Assembly (NCBI GenBank): GCA_003242685.1
Contig: QGVD01000007.1
Location: 6,879-70,878, forward strand
Reading direction: 5' to 3'
DNA from: Pseudomonadota bacterium
GTDB taxonomy: Bacteria > Pseudomonadota > Gammaproteobacteria > Steroidobacterales > Steroidobacteraceae
DNA: 64,000 bases
Part shown: positions 17,669-24,382 of the stretch, one piece after another
How positions within the stretch are numbered: the stretch's first letter is position 1
How the letters are laid out: the number at the start of each line of letters is the position of its first letter
Made by a program: the position numbers and the translations under genes
Notes under the pieces: model-generated
The model's database searches: none
Told to the model about the DNA's origin: nothing
Seen by the model: only the letters and a program-made list of their open reading frames with translations

Positions 17669-17968
17669 ATGATCGAGCATCATGATGTGGACGACGCCGT
17701 CACCCGGCCGGACGGCTCGGATCGCAGCCGGGTGATCGCGCCGAGCGCAGACGAGCTGCGCGAGCTGGAGGACCGTTTCCACGCCTGCGACGCCGACGGC
17801 GACGAGCGCATCGCTTTCAGCGAGTTCGAGCGGCTGCTCGAGATCGCCGGAGTGAAGCTCACCGACGAGGAGGAGCGTCGCGCGTGCTTTTCCGAGATCG
17901 ACCTCAACCGCGACGGCGAGATCGACTTCGGCGAGTTCACCGACTGGTGGATCAGGCGTCCCTCCTGA
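17669..17968 (+). CDS. EF-hand calcium-binding protein
   Basis: This 99-residue protein has two complete EF-hand loops with canonical acidic positions: Asp41-Asp43-Asp45 ending at Glu52, and Asp78-Asn80-Asp82 ending at Glu89. It has no signal peptide and looks like a small cytosolic calmodulin-like sensor or buffer. TGGAGG lies 8 nt before the ATG at 17669, which decides against the in-frame GTG at 17636. The next small gene starts 27 nt after its stop. The target is unknown. Confidence 0.85.
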   Translation: MIEHHDVDDAVTRPDGSDRSRVIAPSADELRELEDRFHACDADGDERIAFSEFERLLEIAGVKLTDEEERRACFSEIDLNRDGEIDFGEFTDWWIRRPS

Positions 17969-17995
17969 CGGGTGGTGCACGGACGAGGTGGCCGA

Positions 17996-18214
17996 ATGAC
18001 CAGGATCCAGCGCGAAGATTTCTACGAGGTCCTCGAGCAGCTCGCACAGGAGCTGGCTCCGCTTCAGCGCTCCGAGGAAGCGGCGCTCAGGCGTCTGCTG
18101 AGCGCACCGCCGGCGGAGCGCGAACGCCTCCTCGAGGAATACCTGGCGGTTCTCGCGCTGACCGAAGGCTGCATCGAAAGACGCAGGCGCTTCCTCGAGT
18201 CGTACAGACCCTGA
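17996..18214 (+). CDS. Small helical protein next to the EF-hand gene
   Basis: A 72-residue, fully helical, charged protein (TRIQREDFYEVLEQLAQEL ... ERRRRFLESYRP) without cysteines conserved in any motif I know. It is 27 nt downstream of the EF-hand gene, with GAGGTGG as ribosome site, so it is probably in the same transcript. It could be a partner of the calcium-binding protein, but that is inference from position only. Confidence 0.6.
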   Translation: MTRIQREDFYEVLEQLAQELAPLQRSEEAALRRLLSAPPAERERLLEEYLAVLALTEGCIERRRRFLESYRP

Positions 18215-18447
18215 GCTTCGACCGCCACATCTGCGCCGCGAGCCCGCTCATCCGCAGAGGCGGAGGATATGCCGCCGTTCCGTGCGGGCGGGCTGAGCAC
18301 GTCCTCGTGACGGCCGTTCATGGAGGCCAGACGCAGGTGAGGCCGTCTGCGCGGGCATCCGGTTCCTGAGATTGACTTCCATGGCGCCGTACGCGTCGAG
18401 CACGGTCGCATCCCGGGTATTGCGGGCGAGATCGCGGACGTCCTGCG
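18215..18447. other. Intergenic stretch with no identified gene
   Basis: This 233-nt gap lies between two convergent genes. I see no RNA gene, promoter pair or credible short ORF. A GGACGTCC palindrome lies nearby but looks accidental. Confidence 0.4.
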
Positions 18448-18972
18448 TCAGCCACGGGGCACCCTGACGACAGGGGTTTGCGGAGGCTCGCCGGGCGGCA
18501 GATGGGCGGGCGCGGGCACGCCTTCCGGTCCGAGCGAGCGCACGAAGTGATAGATCGCGAGGAGATCCTCGTCGCTCATGTCGCGCAGTGCGAACCAAGG
18601 CATGGGAGGGCGCATCGGCCGCCGTGCGACTTCCAGCCACTGCTGCGCCGTGATGTCGCGTACGAGGAGCCGCAGGTTCGGCGGATACGTCGTGCCCCAT
18701 GGACCGTGCCAGCCGATCCGATCGCCCACGAGCCACTGCGATTCGGCGACTCTCCCGGCGCTCGCGGTGTAACCGGGTGTGTGACAGTCGTTGCAGCCGG
18801 TGATCTTCACGAGATAGCGGCCGTGTTCGACCGTCGAATCGTCTGCGGCGATGTCAGTGACCAGGGCGCGCTCACCGATGCGCACGGCGAACACGATCGG
18901 CGCCGACGAAAGAGCGGTGAGTGCGATCGCACCCGCCGCGCAGAGTGCGCGATTGCGGAGATGACTCATCAT
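18448..18972 (-). CDS. Monohaem class I cytochrome c
   Basis: This 174-residue protein has an N-terminal hydrophobic segment (about residues 9-30) that would export it and perhaps anchor it in the inner membrane. The haem motif is CNDCH (Cys60-Cys63-His64) in HGRYLVKITGCNDCH. A methionine-rich stretch (RPMRPPMPWFALRDMSDEDL) can supply the sixth ligand. The C-terminal YHFVRSLGPEG is the closing helix of small cytochromes c. The electron-transfer partner is unknown. I chose the ATG at 18972; the open frame extends upstream into non-credible arginine-rich sequence. Confidence 0.8.
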   Translation of the reverse strand: MMSHLRNRALCAAGAIALTALSSAPIVFAVRIGERALVTDIAADDSTVEHGRYLVKITGCNDCHTPGYTASAGRVAESQWLVGDRIGWHGPWGTTYPPNLRLLVRDITAQQWLEVARRPMRPPMPWFALRDMSDEDLLAIYHFVRSLGPEGVPAPAHLPPGEPPQTPVVRVPRG

Positions 18973-19287
18973 GCCGAGACCACCTGTCCGTACATGCCGA
19001 GCCATACGATCCGGACGGCGATCGGTGACATCGACATCGGAGGCTTCGGCACGCGGCAACGTACGGTTCCGCACGCGCTCACGATCTCGCGATGTCACCG
19101 GCACGCATCGGCGGCGTAATTCACCACGGATCTTTCAGCGCGGATCACACCCTCGCGACGGGCGATGCCCATGGATGGCGCATTCGGATCGACGGTCTCT
19201 TCCGGTGAGACTCAGCTTCCGCTCGGGGCGCGGCCGGGCAAGGAACGGCGTTCCTCTGCGGGGTCACGGCTCGTAGCATCCGCGGGA
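18973..19287. promoter_or_regulatory. Divergent intergenic region with candidate ECF promoter
   Basis: This 315-nt gap separates the cytochrome c gene from the sigma-factor gene. The only structure I see is GGAAC at 19242-19246 and GTC at 19263-19265, spaced 16 nt. It resembles the GGAAC-N-GTC form used by some ECF sigma factors, and GGAAC forms one arm of a small inverted repeat (AGGAAC-GGC-GTTCCT). It may be an autoregulatory promoter. Otherwise featureless. Confidence 0.35.
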
Positions 19288-19908
19288 ATGGGACGGGCTG
19301 CCGCGTCGCTGGGCGAGCTCATGGAACGCTACGCCGCAGGCGATGATTCGGTCTTCGATCGGCTCTACGATGCGATGTCGCCGCCGCTCTACCGGTTCTG
19401 CCTGCGTCTCACCGCGCGGCGCCATGAGGCCGACGATCTGTTTCAGGAAACCTTTCTGAAGCTGCATCGCGCGCGTGCCACGTATGCACCCGGATCCAAC
19501 GCGCTGCACTGGTCCTTCGCGATCGCCCGATCCGTCTATCTCACGCGATTGCGCTATTCGCGGCGTCGCCCCGAGGCGACCGACGCGACGAGCGATGTCG
19601 CACAGCGCGACGAGCTGCAGTCCGAGGAGCTGAGCACGCCGGAGGCGCAGCTCGCTGCGGAGCACCTGCTCGACGTCCTGACCGTCGAGCTCGGCAGGAT
19701 GTCCGAGAAGAACCGGAGCGCCTACATCCTGCTGCGAGAAGAGGGCCTCAGTGCGAAGGACGCGGCGTCGTTGCTCGGAACGACGGTCGACGTGGTGAAG
19801 CAGCGCGCCCACCGTGCGTACGAGCATCTCAGAGCGGCGCTGGGCGATGCAGGCTGGAAGGAAAACCGAAATGATGCGAACAGAGATCCATCGCCGACCG
19901 GCTCGTGA
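19288..19908 (+). CDS. ECF-type RNA polymerase sigma factor
   Basis: This 206-residue protein has sigma region 2 at about residues 20-95 (FDRLYDAMSPPLYRFCLRLT, then EADDLFQETFLKLHRAR) and region 4 at about 140-195 (LSAKDAASLLGTTVDVVKQRAHRAYEHLR, the helix-turn-helix). The domains are joined by an acidic linker. Regions 1 and 3 are absent, defining the ECF class. I chose the ATG at 19288 because region 2 then starts near residue 20; an ATG at 19165 adds a non-conserved leader and lies before the candidate promoter. The downstream overlapping membrane gene is its likely anti-sigma factor. Confidence 0.88.
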   Translation: MGRAAASLGELMERYAAGDDSVFDRLYDAMSPPLYRFCLRLTARRHEADDLFQETFLKLHRARATYAPGSNALHWSFAIARSVYLTRLRYSRRRPEATDATSDVAQRDELQSEELSTPEAQLAAEHLLDVLTVELGRMSEKNRSAYILLREEGLSAKDAASLLGTTVDVVKQRAHRAYEHLRAALGDAGWKENRNDANRDPSPTGS

Positions 19909-20584
19909 CGTCGAGCCCGGCGAGGCGCTGCGCACCCGCATACGCGAGTCAGTCTCGGTAACGAAGTCTTCGTCGATCGGTACGCGGACACGTCTCGCGG
20001 CGGCGTTCGCAGTGATACCGCTCTTGGCTGCGCTCGTCGTCTGGAGCGTGTCCGAGTGGGTGTACGGCCGACCGGCGGCCGGGCTCGATGTCGGCGCGCA
20101 GTCCGCGATGAGGCTGCTGTGGGCGCTGGCGCCGCTCGTCGCGATGACCGTTGCGTCCACGCTCATCGCGGCGTGGCGCGGCCAGCGGGGCTTCGGGGCG
20201 AGCGCACTGTGTCTCGCGCTCGCGCTGGCGCTCGTCGCGCCGCTCTACGCGGCATTCACCGTTCCAGATCCCGTCCATGTCGACGATCCCGTGGTGGCGG
20301 GTGTCGTGATCTCGCCCTGGGGTCTGCGCTGCGTGACGATCGCGGGCGTCGTCGGCGTTACGGTGCTCGTGGGCCTGACCATGGCTCTGCGTCGCGCCGT
20401 TCCGGTCGCGAGCCGTCTGCGCGGTGGGGCGCTCGGTGCAGCGGCGGGCGCGTGGGCAGGTCTTGCGGTGTTCCTCTTCTGCCCTTCAGGCGATCAGTTG
20501 CACCTGCTCGTCGGGCACGTGCTGCCCGTCGCGGTGCTGACACTTGCCGGAGCTCTCGCGACACCGTCCGCGCTGCGGCCCTGA
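19871..20584 (+). CDS. NrsF/DUF1109-type membrane anti-sigma factor
   Basis: This 237-residue protein has a soluble N-terminus of about 45 residues and six hydrophobic helices. Between the last helices is the cysteine/histidine segment FCPSGDQLHLLVGHVLP, a feature of the DUF1109/NrsF family. NrsF in Caulobacter is the membrane anti-sigma factor of SigF. It overlaps the sigma gene by 38 nt and is translationally coupled to it, as expected for a sigma/anti-sigma pair. The ATG at 19871 was chosen over longer upstream possibilities inside the sigma gene. Confidence 0.8.
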   Translation: MMRTEIHRRPARDVEPGEALRTRIRESVSVTKSSSIGTRTRLAAAFAVIPLLAALVVWSVSEWVYGRPAAGLDVGAQSAMRLLWALAPLVAMTVASTLIAAWRGQRGFGASALCLALALALVAPLYAAFTVPDPVHVDDPVVAGVVISPWGLRCVTIAGVVGVTVLVGLTMALRRAVPVASRLRGGALGAAAGAWAGLAVFLFCPSGDQLHLLVGHVLPVAVLTLAGALATPSALRP

Positions 20585-20595
20585 TCGGGCCGCAG
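20573..20595. repeat. Inverted repeat spanning the stop of the anti-sigma gene
   Basis: CTGCGGCCC and GGGCCGCAG are perfect 9-base arms around a 5-nt loop that contains the TGA. It may help end the sigma/anti-sigma transcript, but there is no T-run, so an intrinsic terminator is not supported. Confidence 0.35.
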
Positions 20596-20617
20596 TCGGG
20601 CGATTTCGCGGTGCTCG

Positions 20618-20638
20618 AAAAAGCAGGAGAAGACTGCT
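20618..20638 (-). terminator. Candidate terminator of tmRNA
   Basis: On the minus strand, 45 nt past the tmRNA CCA, AGCAG and CTGCT form a short stem with a 7-nt loop, directly followed by a run of five T. The stem is short, so this is a weak but correctly placed intrinsic terminator. Confidence 0.4.
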
Positions 20639-20682
20639 GGATTCGGAATCCGGACCGGTTGTCGCCCGATCCGGCAGGAAGA

Positions 20683-21040
20683 TGGTGGAGGCGGGGAGAA
20701 TCGAACTCCCGTCCGCAAGCCCTACGCTCCAGGATCTACGCACGTAGCTCTCTCTTTGGTTCTCGCGTGCCGCTACCCGAGGAGCAGGGAAGGCGTCACG
20801 CCAGCGGACGGTGACTCTTAGCGAAACGGCCCGTCGCACGCCGGTTCGCGAGCCTGTGAGCGCGTCCCCTGATTCGGTCGCACAGGCACGAGCCGGTCAG
20901 AGGTCAGCTGCGGTTGTTAGGCAGCCAGAGCGTAGTTGTCGTCGTTGGCAACTATGTTTTTGCAGCAGAGTTTTACGAGGCCCGCTGCACCTCGGTACGC
21001 CCCTGAAGTTTCGCGACCCACGTCGAAACCGGTCGCCCCC
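20683..21040 (-). ncRNA. ssrA: Transfer-messenger RNA (tmRNA)
   Basis: The minus strand gives a 358-nt one-piece tmRNA. The 5' end GGGGGCG pairs with the 3' CGCCUCC before ACCA, with one G-U pair. The first 20 nt contain the conserved GACCGGUUUCGACG, and the 3' T-arm reads GGGAGUUCGAUUCUCCC. The resume codon is GCC at 20949, and the frame encodes ANDDNYALAA before UAA (20919-20917). The CAUAGU just upstream matches the UAGUC that positions the resume codon in E. coli. Its protein partner smpB is 1.0 kb away. tmRNA rescues stalled ribosomes and tags the products for proteolysis. Confidence 0.95.
20917..20949 (-). other. tmRNA tag-peptide reading frame
   Basis: Eleven codons from GCC to TAA encode A-N-D-D-N-Y-A-L-A-A. 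The ending ALAA is the degron recognised by ClpXP and related proteases. It differs from the E. coli tag (ANDENYALAA) by Glu to Asp at position 4. Confidence 0.92.
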
Positions 21041-21257
21041 AGAAGTCGCGTATGAGCATACCCTAAGACGCGAACTGCGGCTCATTTGTTCCCGGTATCG
21101 CTCCCATCCGCGGGCCGATGCGGGCATAATCCGCCGCCGCAGCGAGGTTCCGCTCATCGGGACAGGCCACTGGTCTCACCACCCGTCGCAGGGACTGCGT
21201 GCCGGGGCTGCTGCATCCATCGTCAAGAACCAGACACGGACCCTTGGGGGGATCATC
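21041..21257. other. Intergenic region between tmRNA and the DUF481 gene
   Basis: This 217-nt gap is divergent: tmRNA leaves to the left and the DUF481 gene to the right. CATAAT at 21126-21131 is a plausible -10 for the rightward gene. I see no clear -35 and no promoter pair for tmRNA. Confidence 0.35.
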
Positions 21258-22007
21258 ATGACCGCTCGGCCAAGCCTGTTCCTGTTCGCAGCCGTTTCTC
21301 TCTGTGGAGCGGGTGCCGCGTTCGCCGACCTGAGCGGGCGCACGGAAGCCGGTTTCGTCATGGCGCGCGGAAACGCGGAAACCGAGACTGCGAACGTCAA
21401 GCTCGAGCTCACGAAGCAGCTCGAGAAGTGGAAGAACACGTTCGGAACCAGCGCCCTCTACGGCCGCACGAGTCACGCCACGACGGCCGAGCGCTGGGAC
21501 GCGCGCTGGCAGACCGAGTATCGGTTCTACGATGGATTCTTCTGGTTCGGCGCGCTCCGCTACGAGGACGACCGTTTCAGCGGCTTCGACTACCAGGGCA
21601 GCGCGTCGCTCGGTATCGGCCGGGCGTTCATCGACGCGGAACGGACGAAGCTCTTCGCGCAGATCGGTGCCGGTTACCGGCGGTTGCGGCCCGAGGTGCT
21701 CGTCAGGGACGAGGCGGGACTCGTCATCGACCGGATCCTCGGAGAGCCCGAGGGCAATGCGGTCGGAAACGGAACGCTCAAGTTCGAGCACGCGCTCAAC
21801 GACGCGACCCGGGTGCTCGACAGCTTCATCGTGGAATCGGGCGCGGACAACACGCGCATGCAGAACGACCTCGCCCTCGAGGTCAAGATGACCGAGGTGC
21901 TCGCGCTCAGTCTCGGGCTCAGCGTACGGCGCAACAGCAAGCCGCCGGAAGGGATGGACAAGCAGGACACCCTGACGACGGTGAATCTCGTCTACCGGAT
22001 CGAGTGA
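21258..22007 (+). CDS. DUF481 (YdiY-like) outer-membrane protein
   Basis: This 249-residue protein has a Sec signal peptide (about residues 1-23, ending AAFA-DL), then alternating beta strands with aromatic girdles, ending in LVYRIE. The N-terminal mature part GRTEAGFVMARGNAETETANVKLELT is typical of DUF481. It is predicted to form a small outer-membrane barrel; E. coli YdiY is acid-induced, but the function here is unknown. The ATG at 21258 follows a G-run that can serve as ribosome site. The long open frame upstream crosses the tmRNA and is not coding. Confidence 0.88.
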   Translation: MTARPSLFLFAAVSLCGAGAAFADLSGRTEAGFVMARGNAETETANVKLELTKQLEKWKNTFGTSALYGRTSHATTAERWDARWQTEYRFYDGFFWFGALRYEDDRFSGFDYQGSASLGIGRAFIDAERTKLFAQIGAGYRRLRPEVLVRDEAGLVIDRILGEPEGNAVGNGTLKFEHALNDATRVLDSFIVESGADNTRMQNDLALEVKMTEVLALSLGLSVRRNSKPPEGMDKQDTLTTVNLVYRIE

Positions 22008-22087
22008 TCTGCCTCGTCCGGCTCCTGCCTGGCGCCCCGCCCGGGCGTGCGGCGTGAGAGAGGCGAGGGACCGGGAAGCCGGCGCCG

Positions 22088-22558
22088 TCAGACCCCGCGA
22101 CGCATGATCCGGGCCTTGTCGCGCTGCCAGTCGCGGTCCTTCTCGGCCGCTCGCTTGTCGTGCTGCTTCTTGCCCTTCGCGAGGCCGATCTGCAGCTTTG
22201 CGCGGCCGTTCTTCCAGTAGAGCTCGAGGGGAACGAGCGTGTACCCGCGCCGCTCCACCGCACCGATGAGATGCTGAAGCTCGCTGCGATGGAGGAGGAG
22301 CTTGCGGGTGCGCACCGGGTCGGCGTTCACATGGGTCGAGGCCGACGCGAGCGGCGTGATGTGCGCGCCGATCAGGAACGCCTCGCCGCCCCGCAGGTAG
22401 ACGTACGCCTCGCTGATCTGCGCGCGGCCCGCGCGCAGCGCCTTCACCTCCCAGCCCTCGAGCGCGAGCCCCGCCTCGTAGCGGTCCTCGATGAAGTAGT
22501 CGAACCGTGCCCTGCGGTTCTCCGCGATCAGGCGGTTCTGCGTTTCGGTGCGGGCCAT
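22088..22558 (-). CDS. smpB: SsrA-binding protein SmpB
   Basis: SmpB binds tmRNA and brings it to stalled ribosomes. The 156-residue protein has the OB-fold core FDYFIEDRYEAGLALEGWEVKALRAG, the conserved AYVYLRGGEAFLIGAHI, and the basic C-terminal tail AKGKKQHDKRAAEKDRDWQ. The last segment enters the mRNA channel. I chose the ATG at 22558 (MARTETQNRLIAENRRARFDY) from the family N-terminus. A TACAAT hexamer lies about 52 nt upstream on the minus strand. Divergent from ratA. Confidence 0.96.
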   Translation of the reverse strand: MARTETQNRLIAENRRARFDYFIEDRYEAGLALEGWEVKALRAGRAQISEAYVYLRGGEAFLIGAHITPLASASTHVNADPVRTRKLLLHRSELQHLIGAVERRGYTLVPLELYWKNGRAKLQIGLAKGKKQHDKRAAEKDRDWQRDKARIMRRGV

Positions 22559-22655
22559 GAAATGTCGCTCTTTTCGGGCCGTGGATTCGTGGAATCTCGA
22601 CCTATTGTAGCTGCCGCGGTTGTGGCTCCGGCCGTGCTGCGGTGAGAATTGCCGC

Positions 22656-23087
22656 ATGCGGGAAGTGAAGCGCTCGGCTCTCGTCGCACAGACGCCGGGC
22701 CGGATGTATGCGCTCGTGAACGACGTCGAAAGCTATCCGAGCTTCGTTCCGTGGTGCCATTACGCGCGCGTCGAGTCGCGATCCGCCGAAGAGATCGTGG
22801 CGACGCTCGGCGTGCGCCGCGGGCCGCTGCAGGCGGAGTTCACGACGCGCAACGAGCTGGAGCCGCCGCGGCGTGTGCGCATGCACCTGCTGCGCGGGCC
22901 GTTCCGTACCCTCGAAGGCGAATGGCTGATCACGCCCATCGGGGATGTCGGCACGCGCGTCGAGCTCACGATGCGTTTCGAGTTCGCGAGCTCTCTTGCC
23001 GCGATGATGTTCGAGCCGCTCTTCGAACAGACCGTGGCGTCGCTCGTCGATGCTTTCGTCACGCGGGCGCGCGAGCTCCATGTCTGA
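22656..23087 (+). CDS. ratA: RatA/COQ10-like START-domain protein
   Basis: This 143-residue protein of the SRPBCC superfamily corresponds to E. coli RatA (PasT), reported both as a 50S-binding association inhibitor and as a COQ10-like ubiquinone helper. Typical elements are VNDVESYPSFVPWC near the N-terminus, LLRGPFRTLEGEW in the centre and the C-terminal FEPLFEQTVASLVDAF helix. It is divergent from smpB and followed with overlap by rnfH, the classical smpB/ratA-rnfH arrangement. The ATG at 22656 was chosen from the family length. Confidence 0.92.
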   Translation: MREVKRSALVAQTPGRMYALVNDVESYPSFVPWCHYARVESRSAEEIVATLGVRRGPLQAEFTTRNELEPPRRVRMHLLRGPFRTLEGEWLITPIGDVGTRVELTMRFEFASSLAAMMFEPLFEQTVASLVDAFVTRARELHV

Positions 23088-23391
23088 GTTGCCCGTCAAG
23101 CGCTGTCTGGTGGCGTTCGCCGCGCGCGACCGCCAGTATCTCTGGCAGGTCGAGCTTCCGCCCGAAGCAACGATCGAGGACGCTCTTCGGGCCGCACGCG
23201 AGCAGGCCGCACTCGAGCCGGTGCCGTGGGACGACGCGCCGGTGGGCATCTTCGGTGAGCTCAGGCGGCGCTCTGACGTGCCGCACGACGGCGACCGGAT
23301 CGAGCTCTACCGGCCGCTCGCAGCGGATCCGCGCGAGAGCCGGCGTGAGCGTGTAAGGCGCCTGCGGGCGGGCCGCTCAGGAGCCGCCTGA
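23080..23391 (+). CDS. rnfH: RnfH family ubiquitin-like protein
   Basis: A 103-residue protein of the RnfH/PasI family with a beta-grasp fold. It has VKRCLVAFAARDRQYLWQVELP at the N-terminus and the signature VGIFGELRRRSDVPHDGDRIELYRPL, followed by a basic tail RESRRERVRR. The ATG overlaps the end of ratA by 8 nt, so translation is coupled. No Rnf complex genes are nearby. Its biochemical role is not established. Confidence 0.9.
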   Translation: MSELPVKRCLVAFAARDRQYLWQVELPPEATIEDALRAAREQAALEPVPWDDAPVGIFGELRRRSDVPHDGDRIELYRPLAADPRESRRERVRRLRAGRSGAA

Positions 23392-23829
23392 GCGCGCGGT
23401 CGCTTCGGCCGCGCGACTCAGCTCCTCGAGCTGCTCACGACTCGGTCCCTTTCTCCGATCCGGTTCGCTGCCTTCCGCGCGAGCCGTGGCGGTGGCGGGA
23501 TCGTGGCGCTCGATGCGCGCGACCTTGTCGTCCTCGAAATAGACGACGAGGTGGCGCTGCACGGGTGATTTCAGCCGCCCGCGCTTGAGGTAGTAGAGAT
23601 AATCCCAGCGGTCCTTGTTGAACGCGTCGGGAACCATCGGTGTGCCGAGCAGATAGCGCACCTGGCTGCGCGTCATGCCGACCTGGAGCTGCTCGACGGC
23701 CCGCTCCTCGAGGAAATTCCCCTGCTGGATGGTCATGCGGTACACGCAGCCGCTCGACAGCAGCGCGAGCGCCGCGGCGGCAAGTACCAGACGTGCCGGA
23801 CGCAGAAGCCCGGAAATCAGTGGTCGCAT
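23377..23829 (-). CDS. bamE: Outer-membrane assembly lipoprotein BamE
   Basis: BamE is a lipoprotein of the BAM complex that inserts beta-barrels into the outer membrane. The 150-residue protein has a lipoprotein signal with lipobox LSSGC (predicted lipidated Cys28), then the SmpA/OmlA domain: QGNFLEERAVEQLQVGMTRSQVRYLLGTPM and DRWDYLYYLKRG. It ends in a charged, probably disordered tail. I chose the ATG at 23829; another ATG 36 nt upstream is possible. It is divergent from fur, as in many Proteobacteria, and overlaps the rnfH 3' end by 15 nt. Confidence 0.93.
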   Translation of the reverse strand: MRPLISGLLRPARLVLAAAALALLSSGCVYRMTIQQGNFLEERAVEQLQVGMTRSQVRYLLGTPMVPDAFNKDRWDYLYYLKRGRLKSPVQRHLVVYFEDDKVARIERHDPATATARAEGSEPDRRKGPSREQLEELSRAAEATARSGGS

Positions 23830-23917
23830 ATCCTGAGGCGGTTGAGAGATAATTCCGCGAATCATAACCGTATTGGATTTCGGCGTGGCGTGCCCGTCAC
23901 GTCGGGGGAGCTGCTCC

Positions 23918-24364
23918 TTGGAAGGCAAGGACCTTCGCAAAGCCGGCCTGAAGGTGACGCTGCCGCGCCTCAAGATCCTGGAGATCCTCGAAAGCAGCGC
24001 GACGCGGCATCTGTCTGCCGAAGACATCTACCGCAATCTCCTGGAGTCCAACGAGGACATCGGCCTCGCCACGGTCTACCGCGTCCTCACGCAGTTCGAA
24101 GCCGCAGGCCTGGTTACCCGCCACCACTTCGAGAACGGCATGGCCGTCTTCGAGCTGAACCAGGGCATGCACCACGACCACATCGTGTGCCTCGACTGCG
24201 GCCGCGTCGAAGAGTTCATGGATGCCGGGATAGAGGATCGCCAGACGGCCGTCGCGGGGAAGATGGGCTTCGAGATCCGCGACCACTCGCTGATTCTCTA
24301 CGGGCACTGTCGCCGCAAGGCATGTCCGTACCGCGCGGCCGCGAACGAAAGCGGCAAGAAGTAA
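23918..24364 (+). CDS. fur: Ferric uptake regulator Fur
   Basis: Fur represses iron-acquisition genes when bound to Fe2+. The 148-residue protein begins KDLRKAGLKVTLPRLKILEIL, then the winged-helix DNA reader (SAEDIYRNLLE, GLATVYRVLTQFEAAGLV). The metal sites HHDH (85-88) and Cys91/Cys94 follow, with a C-terminal pair Cys131/Cys136. The start is a TTG at 23918 with GGGGGAG 7 nt upstream; it gives the normal Fur N-terminus, whereas the upstream in-frame TTG at 23873 adds a non-conserved leader. Divergent from bamE. Confidence 0.94.
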   Translation: MEGKDLRKAGLKVTLPRLKILEILESSATRHLSAEDIYRNLLESNEDIGLATVYRVLTQFEAAGLVTRHHFENGMAVFELNQGMHHDHIVCLDCGRVEEFMDAGIEDRQTAVAGKMGFEIRDHSLILYGHCRRKACPYRAAANESGKK

Positions 24365-24382
24365 CCGTGCCCGGGCGCCGGC

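Noticed and set aside
18248..18736. A minus-strand frame around the end of the cytochrome c gene
   Set aside because: It overlaps the cytochrome c frame and has no haem or membrane motif; it could be a decayed remnant but nothing supports this.
20811..21257. N-terminal extension of the DUF481 protein into the tmRNA region
   Set aside because: The open frame crosses the tmRNA and would place a signal peptide 150 residues into the protein. The ATG at 21258 gives a normal Sec signal.
23848..23866. A Fur-box-like AT-rich stretch upstream of fur
   Set aside because: GATAAT is present but the rest matches the 19-base consensus at only about half of positions. I could not support it as an operator.
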